In this document: in pieces, positions 24,072 to 36,140 of the stretch
Layout: every line of letters begins with the position of its first letter
Position numbering within the stretch: position 1 is the stretch's first letter
From: Meloidogyne chitwoodi
Taxonomy: Eukaryota; Nematoda; Chromadorea; Rhabditida; Meloidogynidae
Direction of reading: 5' to 3'
DNA: 64,000 nucleotides
NCBI GenBank assembly: GCA_015183035.1
Contig: JACZZP010000014.1
Location: 1,612,001 to 1,676,000 of the forward strand
Program-made: the position numbers and the translations under genes
Notes under the pieces: generated by a model
What the model saw: only the letters and a program-made list of their open reading frames with translations
The model's database searches: none
What the model was told of the DNA's origin: nothing

Positions 24072-24591
24072 TTCAAAGTTTTTATTTAAATATATATTAT
24101 TAATGTTTTTGTTGGTAGAATTAAGTTTACATAAGCTATAAGCAGTCGCGCCGTTTCGGCTGGCGCCTTTTCGGGCGTGTCCCGCTTAGAAACCCGAAAC
24201 AAAAGCGAAGAAATTGATTTTTTGAGACCGGACGCTTAGTCGTTATTGTGGGACACTTAGTCGCAAACTTTTTAAAATAAGAGCCTATTTTTTTTATTAC
24301 AGCGTTGGGATAAGGCATCTAATTTGTGAATTAAAAGTAAAGCATTTTGACCTTTGCGTGTCGTAAATATCAATAATCCATAATTGTTCATTATTTTCCT
24401 TTATGCGGCCATGAGTCCGCAACTTTTTATCCGCAATGTCAGGCTATGTATTTGTTATTTTTGAGCACAAAATCAACTATCTTCGCTAGTATTGTTGCCC
24501 GTCTTTAAACAGTCCTACCTAGCTTTGCTGATAAAATTTTGCAGACTCTTGGTCGCAAAAAGTAAAATAACCAAAAAAAATTTTAGCTGAA

Positions 24592-25191
24592 ATGCCATCT
24601 TATCATTCTGAAGATCGTGATCGTCTCCGGGATCGTGATAGAGATCGTGATAGAGACCGCGATAGGGACAGAGATAGAGACCGCGATAGAGATAGGGACC
24701 GTGATCGAGACCGTGACCGCAAATCAACTCGCAAACGTTCAAGATCACGCGACCGAGATGGTAGTACAGAACGAAGACATAAACGTCCTCGTGAGAGAGA
24801 TCGTGATCGGGAAAAGGAAAGGTTTTGAATATTAGTTTTATTTTTAATTGTTAAAATTAACGTTCAGGAGCACGACACCTCGTGAGCGTCATTCTTCTAC
24901 TAAAACTCGTGAGTCTTCAAAAAAGCACAAACCTTCGAAAACTACAAGTGTAATTATTTTTTTAAACTAAATTTTTTAAAGATATTTTTCCTATTTAAGT
25001 CTACCTCTTTTTCTGGAGAACAGGATGAAGAAATGATGGCCGTTATGGGCTTTGCCGGATTCAACACTACAAAAAATAAGCATATTGATGGAAATGTTGA
25101 AGGAGAGGCCAAACTCAATCGGCCACGCAAATATCGCCAATATATGAACAGACGGGGAGGATTTAATCGACCGCTTGATTATGTTGCTTAG
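24592..25191 (+). CDS. SNRNP27: SNRNP27: U4/U6.U5 tri-snRNP 27 kDa protein
   Basis: A small spliceosomal protein of the tri-snRNP. The ATG at 24592 begins MPSYHSEDRDRLRDRD, followed by an Arg-Asp dipeptide tract (about 15 repeats) and an RS-like stretch (KSTRKRSRSRDRD). Two short introns follow (about 24822-24867 and 24951-25000). The conserved C-terminal block reads MMAVMGFAGFNTT then RKYRQYMNRRGGFNRPLDYV, ending in TAG at 25189, which is diagnostic for this family. The N-terminal RD tract is longer and more regular than I expect for the family and is itself a hexanucleotide-like repeat. All key C-terminal residues are present, so I read it as functional. Confidence 0.92.
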
Positions 25192-25230
25192 AATTTTATT
25201 TTATTATGAGCACAATTTTGTCTTTATTTA

Positions 25231-25371
25231 ACAGGGGATTTAACCAAAAATCTGAAATTCTTTTTGACTGGACGATAATCTAAGGAAATTTTCTCTTCCA
25301 TTACAATGTCCAGTATTTTATCGTTTTCTCCAGTCAAAAAAGTGCTAAACGATTTTAAAAACTATTTGGTT
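25231..25371. mobile_element. Small palindromic element downstream of SNRNP27
   Basis: Outer TTTAACCAAA/TTTGGTTTA and inner TTTTTGACTGGA/TCCAGTCAAAAAA pairs give a ~140-base foldback in the SNRNP27-EDC3 gap. Confidence 0.5.
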
Positions 25372-25530
25372 TAATATTTATTTTTGTTGTTTTATTGTAT
25401 TGATGTGATCTCTTTTTATCATTTAAATTATATTTATTGTTTTTCCGAGTATTTTTACTCACATTTTTATCTTTAACATTTTTATTAATTTTTTTTCTAA
25501 TTTTTAAAGTGTTTGAAATAAGTTGTAAAA

Positions 25531-28252
25531 ATGGCTTTGGTACAAGAAGAAATTCCATCGGTTTGTTAATTTAAATTAACTAATTTTGTGTTTTTCTGTT
25601 GAATTATCGTCATCTCAAAAATTCTTTTAGATCTCTACAGATGAAGCAACAAGAGAATTTTTTGGTTATTTGGTTGAAGTTGATTGTGGTGAAGAAGGCT
25701 CTTATGGTGGTTATGTATCACAAGTCGAACCAGCTGATAATAATTTAAGTACCTGGGGGAAGATGAAACTTGAAAAGCCGTTTAGGTATATTTTTTTTTA
25801 CTTCTGTCCTCCTCACATTTGAGTTTATTTTTAGCAACTATTCTAAAAACTTAAACAAATATTCAACATAATAAGACTTATAAAATGTTGAGATTATTGT
25901 TTTTTAATCTCTTACTCAAATGAACTTTTCCATAAAATTACCTCACTTGTCAGGTTGGCAAAAGGGTATATTATTGGAAAAAAATCAATTTTCTTGTCAA
26001 GTGAATTAGAAAAATTTTATGAATATTTTTATTATTAAAATTTTCATTTTAAAGAAATGGAGTACCTCTTGGAGAACAATTAGCAATTATTGTCCCAGGC
26101 CAGCTAATTACTAATATCAAAATAATTAATATGCCTCCACAATTGTCACAACCCAAACAATTAGAGAAAGCAACAAAAAGTAAGAACAACAACAACAAAA
26201 CTAATAAAAACGTGGAAATAAAGGGTAGTAAAGAACAACAACAACAACAAAATACTAATTATCAACAAAAAATTCAAAGTTCAAGTGTTGTTCCAAATGT
26301 TGGAAATTTTATATCTGCTCATTGTTCTAAAAGTACTTATCAAGGTACTTATCAAGAATCATCACAAAACAAAAAACAAGAGAAAACAGTTACTAAGAAC
26401 AACAACAAAAATAATAAAAATGTGGAAAAGAAGAGTAAAGAACACCAAAAAATTAATTATCGACAAAAAATTCAAAGTTCAAATGCTGATTTAAATGTTG
26501 GAGATTTGGCATCTATTCATTGTTCTGATGGTACTTATCAAGGAGTTGTTAATGCTATTAATTCTAAACTTCAAACAATCCGTTTGGGAAAACCAATGCT
26601 GTAAGCACTTATTTCATTCATTTGGCACAAGAAATATATATATACCTCATATAATTAATTTTTATAAAACCTCTCTAAATAATTCGGAACCTGTACATTT
26701 CGTCAAACAAATTTCACGACATTCCGCCTCTACGGCAAAAAAACTACATTTCGTTTACCCGAGCCCATATTTTTTGCTGTTGGGACAAAATGTCGTGCAA
26801 TTTCTGTCGACGAAATGTCTGGACACGAATAATTCTATTGTATACTTGTTATTGTATTTTTAATTCTATAATCTCCTCTATTGTAGCTGGGAATTTTTGA
26901 TTATTTATATTTTTTGACTCTACTTTTTTCCAATAATATGTCCTAGGACATTATTTTTTAAATGACAAAGTTATGTGTGGGCATTTTGACTTTTTGATTT
27001 TTTGTGATTTAATTTTTTTGTTTAAACTTTTTTTTGAGAAAAAATTTAAAAGTTCCCAGAAAGAAAGATTGTAATATATTTCTATTAATTAATGCACTAT
27101 TTTTCATAAAAGTTTTTTTTCTGTTCATTTCTTTTTATTTATTTGCACTCAAATATAACAATTTTAATATTTTTAAATTAATTTTTTGTAAAATAATTAT
27201 ATTTTTCTTTTTAAGAAACGGACATCCACTTTTTTATCCTTTTATTGATTTACCACACAATATTATGAAAGGAGTTAAATTTTATCCGTATGTTCTTTTG
27301 TTTTCTTCATTTTTTAATTTTTTTTAAATTTTTAGGGATGACCGCAATGGGCACAATCGTCATCTTTCACGCGAATTGCGTCGACCGAAAATTTTTGAAG
27401 GTGTTTATATGCAAAGTTTACCAGTAGCTTCTGTTCAACGAAAGCAGCCACAACAGCAGTCTGAACGAAGATCTGACAACATTTCTAAAGTCAAAGCAGA
27501 TTCTGAAGTGGAAACTAGGTCTCCTACGCAATTGGCACATATGGAATATGGCGAATATAAAAATTAAGTTTTTTTAACTTTAAAAAATTTTGTTTTATTT
27601 GTTTCGGGGAATACGTTTTCTTCTTTTCATAATTTAAGAAGAACCTAATTGTGTTTTTAATTTTAGATTTACTGAGCAGCAAATTCCTTTTCCCGTAAAA
27701 CTTCAACTCAATGCAACACCAAAACGGCATCATTCAAATCACAACAATTCTGGTTTTTTAAAGCATTTTTTTCTAATTAACTTTTAGGACCAACCGGAAT
27801 TCCAACAATTGATTGCATAAATGGTTATCGAGGATATGGTGATAAAAGCAATGTTGAGGATACGATGGGGGATGCGTTGGATTATGAAACGTTAAATACA
27901 GACTTTGACTTTGATGCTAATCTCAAGTTGTTTGATAAAGCGGTTTATTTTAAATTTATTTTTTGTTTATTTTAAAGTTTCTTTTTTAAAGGCATTTACT
28001 AATCAAGTTGATCATGTCGCCCTTAGTGGTTTAAATTCAAGTGGGACCAATTCGCGGAATTATAAAAACGATGAAAATATTGTTTTGGTTTATTTTTATT
28101 TTCTTTGTTTTTATTTTCTTTATTTTTAAGGATTCGTCTCGCGTTATTTCTTGGACCACAAAGAGTTTTGTTCCCTCTTCTTCTGCTGTAAAAAATTCTA
28201 CGGGGATGAAAGTTGCTCATTCATTGAAGCCTTGTCCTCATCATCGTCATTA
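25531..28252 (+). CDS. EDC3: EDC3-like mRNA decapping enhancer with duplicated LSm unit
   Basis: EDC3 scaffolds the DCP1-DCP2 decapping complex and P-bodies. The ATG at 25531 leads to an LSm-type domain (GYLVEVDCGEEGSYGGYVS, then PFRNGVPLG and LITNIKIINMP). After an Asn/Gln/Lys-rich linker come a partial repeat (NVGNFISAHCSKSTYQGTY) and a further full LSm-like unit (NVGDLASIHCSDGTYQGVV, LGKPMLNGHPL, IMKGVKFYP). A linker leads to the FDF motif DYETLNTDFDFDANLKLFDK (27880-27945). The protein stops about 75 residues after FDF at 28252. The YjeF-N dimerisation domain normally following FDF is not seen here or in the next 800 bases. The intron at 26600-27217 carries a MITE. The assignment rests on LSm plus FDF order. 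Confidence 0.75.
26688..26829. mobile_element. MITE-like element, family CGAAATGTC, copy 2
   Basis: Close relative of 10915-11062: CCTGTACATTTCGTCAAACA at the left, GTCGACGAAATGTCTGGACA at the right. It lies in an EDC3 intron. Confidence 0.75.
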
Positions 28253-29049
28253 AAAAAAGAAGAATACACTCAAACACAATCTTATATGTTAAAGTTTTTT
28301 TGCTTTGGTTGTTTTCTTTTTTTATAAAATATATTTAAATACGTGTATTTAATCTCGTATTACTATTCTAGTATTATACCCTAAATTTTTTTTCTTCTTT
28401 TCTTTTAAAAGTATAGTAAATATTGTTTTCCAAATTAATTTAAAAAAAATTAAATTTTAAAAAAATTAAAGATTTTTAACCTTAAAAATACAAGGAATGG
28501 AATAATTTTTTTTTTAATATTGGAGATATTAATATTTTTTTAAAAAAGGTTTTGGGGGAACTATTTCAGTCGCTCTTGCTATTTATTAATTTTCGTGTTC
28601 CATTAACCTTTCTCTTAAGTGAACGCTTTTCACCTTTGAATTAGAAAATGACAAAATATCTACTTTTTAATCAAAAGTAATGTCTCCCCTTTACTTTAAT
28701 AAAAAAAGATTTAATTTTGTTAAATTTTAAGGGTATAAAAAGTTAAAAAAGTTTAATTTATCCAATGATTGTTCCATTCCTTTAAATTAATTTGGAAAAT
28801 ATATTTACTATACTAGACCTTTCAAATTTATATATTTCCCTCAAATATATTTTAAGGGCCAGTGTGATATTTTTAAGTATCATATATTCCCTCATCGTTT
28901 TTTTCTCTCTAAATTTGGAGGAATAAGAGACAAGATATACATAAATATTTTATTTTTAAAAAATGTTTTTTGTCTTTTTGTTTTGTTCTTATAATATTTT
29001 ATTTTTATTTTTACCTTTTTTTAATTAAAATATTTAAGAAAATAGTAAA
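28253..29049. other. Intergenic region EDC3-COA5
   Basis: AT-rich sequence with no recognised gene. A pair of inverted segments (TACTATACTTTTAAAAG-like near 28400 and ATTTACTATACTAG near 28805) suggests an old TIR element of about 430 bases. Confidence 0.4.
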
Positions 29050-29583
29050 ATGAATAATAATAATAGTATAGGAGATGAAGCATTAGAAGAGGCTCAATCT
29101 GCTGCCCAGACAAAGTCAGGATATTCTTGTGATAATATTCGACAACAGGCGAAATTTTGCATTGCCCAATCTGAGTGTATTCAGGTTTTTCTTTTGTTTA
29201 ATTTTTTGAGAATTTTTTTTCGAGGTTTAAGGCTCGTAAAATTCTTATTATTTTAAGGGGGAGTGGAGCAATAGTTTAATTAGATTACATTAAATTATAA
29301 TTTATTAAAATTTCTATTAGACTTGTTCACCTCTTTTAAATGTTTATTAGACAAAAAGCTTCTTTCAGTTTTTGAATTTTATTTTTTTTAATAGATAAAA
29401 ATGAAAAGAGCACGTGAATGTGTTGAAGATGGTGATATTCCATTCAAGGTTAAACTTTAAAAAAGAATTAAACAAATTTTAATTATATTTTAGTGTCAGC
29501 AATTGATGTACATTTTGAGCGAATGCAGACGAAATTCTATTGATCCTAGAGCTAGATTTAGAGGAAGAAGGGGAGATATGTAA
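29050..29583 (+). CDS. COA5: COA5/PET191: cytochrome c oxidase assembly factor
   Basis: A small twin-CX9C protein of the mitochondrial intermembrane space required to assemble complex IV; such proteins are imported and oxidised by the MIA40 relay. Three exons: the ATG at 29050 to ECIQ (about 29184), a short exon KMKRARECVEDGDIPFK (29397-29448), and CQQLMYILSECRRN (29493) to the stop at 29581-29583. The two CX9C pairs are CDNIRQQAKFC and CQQLMYILSEC, with ECIQ and RECVED cysteines between. The C-terminal ARFRGRRGD block is the family hallmark. The first 25 residues are Asn/Gln/Ala-rich and extend beyond the usual N-terminus. Confidence 0.9.
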
Positions 29584-30173
29584 TAAAATGACAAAATTTA
29601 AGGTTTTTTTTAAATCAAAAAATTTTGGTTAGATAAAAGTTTTGAATAATTTATTTCTTGGAAAAATTCTAAAAATTTATTCTTTTTGAATTGGGTAAAT
29701 GAGTAATAAATTTATTTTTATTATTTATTTATTTTTCCAAGAATACTTAAAGAATCAAAAATTCGAAAAATAAAAAAAAATATTTTTTTAATAAAAATAA
29801 TTATTACTTCCCTTTCATTAATAATGAAAAAGAAACTTTTTTTAAATACCAACAATTTTTTTATTTATTTATTTTTAATTGTTGAGGAGAGAATTGACTA
29901 CCGGGAATTCTTTAAAACTTGGTAATTATTTAATAAAATTAAAATATATATTTATTTATTTATTTTAATTTTATTAAAAGTTATATTTAATTTTTAAAGG
30001 TATTAATTAATTCTTTTTTAAATAAAAAAATAAACATTTTTTTATTCACTTTTTTTATAAAAAAACAAAAAATAAAATTGTCTTAATTATATTTAATTTT
30101 ATACATTTTCTAAGAAAAAGATAATTAATTGTGAGAAACTTATAATTATTCAATTTTAATAAGTTTTAATATA

Positions 30174-30411
30174 GATGTTTTGGTGTAGTGGTCAGTGCTG
30201 GGTATTGGACGTTTTGTGGCTCCGGCTCCGGCCATTTTTAAAATTTGGCTCCGGCTCCAGCTCCGGCTCCGGGCATTTTTAAAATTGAGCTCCGGCTCCA
30301 GCTCCGGAGCCGGCTCCGGAGCCAAAATCCGGAGCCATACCCAGCACTGTAGTGGTAGTGTTCTCACCTAGCATTAGCAAAGGTTACGGTTCGATTCCAC
30401 TCCTGGAATTT
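30174..30411 (+). repeat. tRNA-like sequence split by a MITE
   Basis: Removing 30193-30349 and one 7-base duplication joins TTTTGGTGTAGTGGT to AGTGTTCTCACC. A B-box GGTTCGATTCC follows downstream, restoring a tRNA-like A-box and B-box. The 5' end does not pair with the 3' end (CCACTCCTGGAA), so it is a pseudo-tRNA or SINE. Confidence 0.55.
30193..30349. mobile_element. hAT-like MITE, 157 bases
   Basis: Perfect ends CAGTGCTGGGTAT / ATACCCAGCACTG enclose a palindrome of GGCTCCGGCTCC-type repeats. The flanks repeat TAGTGGT (30186-30192 and 30350-30356). CAGTG ends with a 7-8 base duplication point to a hAT-type transposase acting in trans. Confidence 0.8.
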
Positions 30412-31999
30412 AATTTTACTTTGCTTCAGAATTGTTGGTTTTGTTATTTTCTTTGTTGTAAAAATATCAGAATGCCAAGAATTATTTTCTTAGTTTTTTT
30501 CTTTCTTTTTTAATCTTTTTTATAAGGCTTTTTAATTTGAAAAACTGTATTATATTTAATTAAAAAATTAAACGTGATCTAAGGTTTTCCTCAAAACAAT
30601 AATTTAAAAAAAAATATTTTTAGCCTTTCTTTTAATAAAATCTAATTTTGCACAAAATTAGATTTTATTAAAGCCTTTTCTAATATTAAATAAAATTAAA
30701 GGCATTGACGTAAATAAATTAAAAAGAATTATTTAAATATTTTACTTCAGACTTTTTTTTTGCAAAAATTAATTGTATTGTAATTAAATTTATTTCCTCT
30801 TTTAACCCTAAAGAAATTAAAAAAAAAGATGAAAATACTTGGAAAAAATTTTTTTTTGGGTTAAAATTAAATAATTTGTCTATTTTTGGTAATAGAAATT
30901 ACTATCCTAAATTAAATTTAGAATTAAAATTAAAAAAATATTTTAAGAAATTTTTAAAAAATTAATAAATTATATAAAAATGTCAATTTTATTAAAAATT
31001 TTTAAAATATAAAATTTAAATATTTTTAGATTAGCTATTTTATATTAAGCGAAAATAAAATCCAATTATTTAAAAAAAAATATTTTTAAATTAATTAATT
31101 AATTTAAAAAATTCTTTTCATTCTTTCCATTTTTTAATCTTCCCTTTACCTTTAAAAATAAATATTTTTTATTTTAAATATTTTGCACTTTTTTAGACTT
31201 AAAGCATGATTAATAATTTACAATTAAAAAAATATTTTTTTTTTAATTTTTTTTTAATTTTTAAATAATCCTCTTTAAAAAATAATATTAAAAAAAATTA
31301 TTTTTTTAATTAATTTCAAAAAAAAATTTATATTAATGCACACAATTAAACTACATTTTAAATTATCTCACATTTTAGCTTTTTAGAGAAAAAAGAAAAT
31401 TGGAAAAAAAATTTTTAATTTTTTTTCTCTCATGAAAATGTCAAGTTTTAGAACAATTGAATCTTTTTTATTTTTTAAAAAATGTCAAAAATAAAAAAAT
31501 AAAATACATTTATTTTTTTTAAATAAAAAAGAGATAATTTTTAACTTCTTTTTTTAGTTTTTTTTTTTAATTTTTGGTTTGTTAAGGTACAAAAAATGAT
31601 GTTATTAAATTTGATTTTAAATAAGGACTTAAACAAGAAAATTTTAAAATTAAAAAAAACAATAAAAAATTTTTTTTTAATTTAAAAAAATTTTTAAAAA
31701 TTAAAAAATAAGTACAAATATTTTGGTAACCTAGCAAAATAAATTTTTTATTTTTTTTTAAAGTACGTCGCCAAGAAAATTAAAAAAAAATAAAAATAAT
31801 TTTATTTTAATATTAAAAATAAATTGAAACTTTTTTTTTAATTTAATAAATTTATTTTTTTTATTTTTCTCCCACTCATTTTCTGTTAATTTTAAAATAC
31901 CTTAATAAATATTTTTAATCTACTCTAACTGTTCTTTTTCTCTATTTTTTACTCTATAACAACTAAATATAATTAATTTTATAAGGGTAAATTCTTCTG

Positions 32000-32895
32000 A
32001 TTTATATTTGTTAAAAATCAGAAAATCAGAATTCTGGTTTTGATAAAAATCAGAAAACAAGAATTCTGATTTTTGAATTCTGAATTTTAAAATCAGAATT
32101 TTTGTTTAAATCAGAAAAATCAGAATTCTGGTTTAAAAATTAAAATTCTGATTTTATTAAAACAGAATTCTGATAAAATAAGAAATCAGATTTTTCAAAA
32201 AGTCAGAAAAAACCAGATCCTTAACAATTAAATAATTATAGGAGTACTTAAATTATTTTTATTTTTGTAAATAAATTCACGTGAAAAAATTTTCTTTTAA
32301 ACTACAAAATTATAAAATTAATTTAATTTTTTTTAATTAAAATAAAAAAAGATTAAAAAACAAAAGTCTGTGAAAATATTAAAAAATAATTATCTAAAAT
32401 TGGTATTTTTATTTAATTTAATAAAATAAAAATAAATTTGCCAAACCTTTTTTTTAATATTTTTGTCGTAAAAAAGGGAAGTTTTTTAATAAAAAACTTT
32501 TTTATTTACGTCAGTTAAGGGCAAAAATTATTTAAAAATTAAATTTAAAAAAAAAATCTAAAAATATTTTAATTAAATTATCCGATTTTTAAACTAAAAA
32601 AGATCAGACCGGAAGAAGTTAATTTAGAAAATAAAAATTATAATTAAATTATATTTTGGTGAAGTGGTAAAAGCGATGAAAATACTTGTAGTATAACACA
32701 ATTCTGATTTTTATTTTATTTTTAAAATCAGAATTTCTCTTTTTAAATCAGAATTTCTGAAATTTAAAATCATAATTTCTGTTTTTTAAAATCAGAATTT
32801 TTCTTTAATAATCAGAATTCTGATTTTAAAAATTAGATAAAATAAAAAACAGAATTTTAAAAAATTCAGCAAAAATTAAAAAAAAATTCTGATTT
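32000..32895. repeat. Two blocks of CAGAATTCTGATTTT-type repeats
   Basis: Irregular, often palindromic copies of AATCAGAATTCTGATT occur in 32000-32215 and 32695-32895, separated by 480 bases of other AT-rich DNA. Confidence 0.6.
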
Positions 32896-35800
32896 TCCTA
32901 ACAAACAAAAAACAAGTTCAAAAAACATTAATGTTTATTTATTTATTTGTTTAAATGTCTCTTTGGTCATTGAACGTTTAAAATTAATAATATACATAAT
33001 AGTAGGAAAATAATATATAATTTTAAATAAATAATTATTAAATTAAAAAATACCGGATTTCCTTTAAAAAACATTAAATTTTATTATTAAAAAATAATCT
33101 TTTAATTTTTAAAATTTTTTATTCAGAAATTTGAACAAAAAATAAGCAAAAATGTTCATTTTCCCCTCAAAACTTTAACATTTTTTAACACAATTATTTT
33201 TTCATTTGACCAAAAATTTTCAAATTTTTAAATTTATTAGATAACACTTTTAGAAATATCCTTATAAAATTTTAAATTTAAATCTTTTTATTTTCCCAGT
33301 ATTTTATTAACGCGCGTCGTAGCATTACCGCGTCTAAAAGGCCCAAGAAAAATAAATAAAATTAGACAAAATTTTATTTAATTTTTTTAATTTTAAATTG
33401 CAAAATAAAAATTTAATTAAAATTTATTTCTATTATTAAAAATTATCGTCATTTTAATCATTGGTTAGTAGAAATTTTTAAAACTGTTTTTAAATTTTTG
33501 CAAAAAAATTTTATTTTTAGATATTTTTTAATTATTTAATAAATAAATAGGTAAATTAAATTTATTTATTAAAAGAAAACCTTACAATTAATTATTTACC
33601 TTTGATTTTTTGAACGAAATTATTTAAAACAAAAAAAACATTTATAGACATTGAAAAAAATTAATTAATTAATTGACCAATTTTTGTTCCTATTTTTAAC
33701 AATTTAATTTTTGGAAGTTTTTTAAGAATTTTGAAAAAAATTATAAGAATTTGAATTTTTTTTGGAATTTTTAAATATGAAATTTAATTGTTGGAATTTC
33801 TTAAAATTTATTTTCGAAGTTTAGGAATTCTAAAAAAACTTAATTTTTTATTCATAATTTATTCACGTGAAAAATCTTTTTTTTAATTAATATTTGCCAC
33901 AGACTTTATCTCTCCTAATCTTGTTAAATTAAAAAAAAACTTTTTTCTTTAGTCTTTAATTATTAAAATAAAAAAACTTTTAATTATTAAAAGGATTATT
34001 TTAATTAAATAATATAAAAAAAGTGCTTTAATTAAAATATAATTAGAGGGAATACTTTTTTTAAACAAATAATTATTTTTTTAACAAAAATTTAATTTTT
34101 ACTCTCACAGCACTAATTTAAACCCACACAATTAATTAATTATTTAATTTAGCTTTAATAAATATTTGTATGCTTCTCTCTCTTCTTTTCTCTCTTTTTT
34201 CTTTTTTCTCTCTTCTTTATATTTCTACTATTATTTTTCTTTCCTTTTCTTTTTTTTACTATAAAAGAGAGAAAAGAGATTATACATATATTTATATTTC
34301 CTTTTTATTTTAAATACATTAAGTGCTTTTTGCTTTAAAATTTTTTTAGTTTTTTTGTCGGATGTTTGAATAAAATAAATAATTAAATAATTCTCTTTTT
34401 TTAAATAATTAATTGCAAAAAAGAATTAAAAGAAGCATTTCTATCTCGTTTAAAATAAAATTCCTTTATTAAAAAAGTGATGGAATTGAATAAAATTAAA
34501 ACAAAAAAAATCACGAGAGGAAAAAGAGAGAATTTTTGGACTGCTAAAATATTTTTTTAAAGTCTATTTTGGATATTTAATTTTATCTTACTAATAGGTA
34601 TTCAAAAGAATTTTTTAAAAATTTTTTGCAACTGAAAAAAAAATTTAAAATTTTGAAAAATTTTTGGTAGAAATTTAATTGTAAATTTTAAAAAATTAAT
34701 TTTATTTAAATAAATTAATTTCGAAATATTTTTTTTAAAATATTTGAAATTTTTGTTTTGGAATTTTAAAGATTTTTTAGTTTTTGAGTTTTGATCAAAA
34801 ATAAAGTTTTTGACGTTTTTTTTAAATTCTTTTAATTTTTCTTTGTCCATTTTGGTCCTTTTTTATTTTTAAAAATATGGCAAAAATTCCAATCTTTTTC
34901 TCTTCTTTTATTTTTTTTTCATTGTCCACAAAAAATGTTTTTTTTTTTAAAATATTTTTTTCTTTTCTTCCAAAAATAATTTTTTTTTTTAAATTACGTA
35001 ATTTAATGACCTAATTAAATTATATAAACTAAAATAAATTTCTCTTCTTTTTTTAATAATTTTTAAAAAATAAAAACACAAATTCTTTTAATTTTTCTTT
35101 TCTTCTCTTCATGCATTTTTAAAAAAATTTCTCTAAATTTATAAACAATCCATCATTATTTTTTAAAAAAACTTTTGTTTATGTCCTCAGGCAACGTTTT
35201 AAACAACAATTGTCTTTCCTCCCTCACTTTGCTTTTTCTTTGAAAAAAAGAAAAAATTGGAAATTTTCGGGTAAATGGACGTTTGGGCGCAGAAAGTTGT
35301 GTTTGGGTGTGTACTAATATAAAATTAATTAATGAGGAGTTAGAGATATGAAATTTTGTTTTTAGGTTACTAATAGTGTTAGAAAACTTTTCCAAAAATT
35401 TTGGAATGTTTAGAAAAGATATTTGAAAAATTATAGTGAAAAAACTAATAAAAAATGAAAATTTCCCAAAAATTCGACATTTTTCGACCATAACCTTTGA
35501 AATACCTAACCAAAAAATCTAAAATTTTTAGGCTTATTAGATGGAAGTATTTAGACCATTTTAGCCAAATTTTACCTTTCTACATGCTCATTTGGCAATT
35601 TTATGAGGCCCCGCACCTTTTAGTTTCCGCGCCCAAACATACCTACTTTTTAAAAAAAATAAAGGTAAAAGGAGGCATTTCTCTCTTCTTTTTTTTTTAT
35701 TTTTTTTCAGCTTCAATAATTTAATATAACACACAGTCCCGCCCCATTTTTATAATTTCCCCTTGTTTGGGAGAGGAGAAGGGGCGTTGACTTTAAAAAA

Positions 35801-35975
35801 AATTCCTTTGTTGCCGCGTGCATTCTTTTTTAAAAAATTCACTACTATAAAGTCCGAAGGATTTTCTGACCGTTTTTCACATTCCAAAATTTTGAAAAAA
35901 GAAAAAAATATTTTTTTTTTTAATTCTCTTCTACTTAAAGGCTTTAAACCTTTTTATTCTTCTTAAAAACAAAAA

Positions 35976-36140
35976 ATGATTCATATTTTAATTTCTGTGG
36001 ATGATGCTTCTCAATTTGGACGATCTCCAAGACGCTTTGCTAATTTAAGACAAAGTTTGAATTCTAAAGGAGTAAAAGAATCTCCAATTATTTCAACAAA
36101 ATCAACAAATTCAAATTCTGAACAAAAAAGGAAAAATTAA
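35976..36140 (+). CDS. Possible 54-residue protein, unrecognised
   Basis: An ATG frame MIHILISVDDASQFGRSPRR onward, Ser-rich and basic at the end (SEQKRKN), stands out from the surrounding AT-rich DNA by mixed codon use (GGACGATCTCCAAGACGC). It could be a small gene, one exon of a longer gene, or chance. No family recognised and no signal peptide. Confidence 0.25.
   Translation: MIHILISVDDASQFGRSPRRFANLRQSLNSKGVKESPIISTKSTNSNSEQKRKN

Larger units (their letters stand above)
22910..24173. mobile_element. Composite element with GGCGCCGGCCGAAACGGCGC ends
   Basis: The left end AAAGGCGCCGGCCGAAACGG is mirrored at 24149-24173 (GCGCCGTTTCGGCTGGCGCC). The interior holds a segment rich in TCCTGT repeats (23090-23220) and a complete foldback element (23351-24071). 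No transposase frame is visible. Confidence 0.6.
29584..35975. other. AT-rich gene desert, part 1
   Basis: More than 6 kb of long A and T runs with no gene I can support. Recognisable items are a hAT-like MITE inside a tRNA-like sequence (30174-30411), two blocks of AATCAGAATTCTGATT-like repeats (32000-32215 and 32695-32895) and a pyrimidine-rich tract (34170-34260). Open frames here are low-complexity Lys/Phe/Asn chance frames. Confidence 0.6.

Noticed and set aside
24592..24730. RD-repeat tract as a simple repeat only
   Set aside because: It is in frame with the diagnostic SNRNP27 C-terminal block, so it is coding.
34602..34850. Lys/Phe/Asn-rich frame in the AT desert
   Set aside because: Composition follows A/T runs, with no intron structure or mixed codon use.
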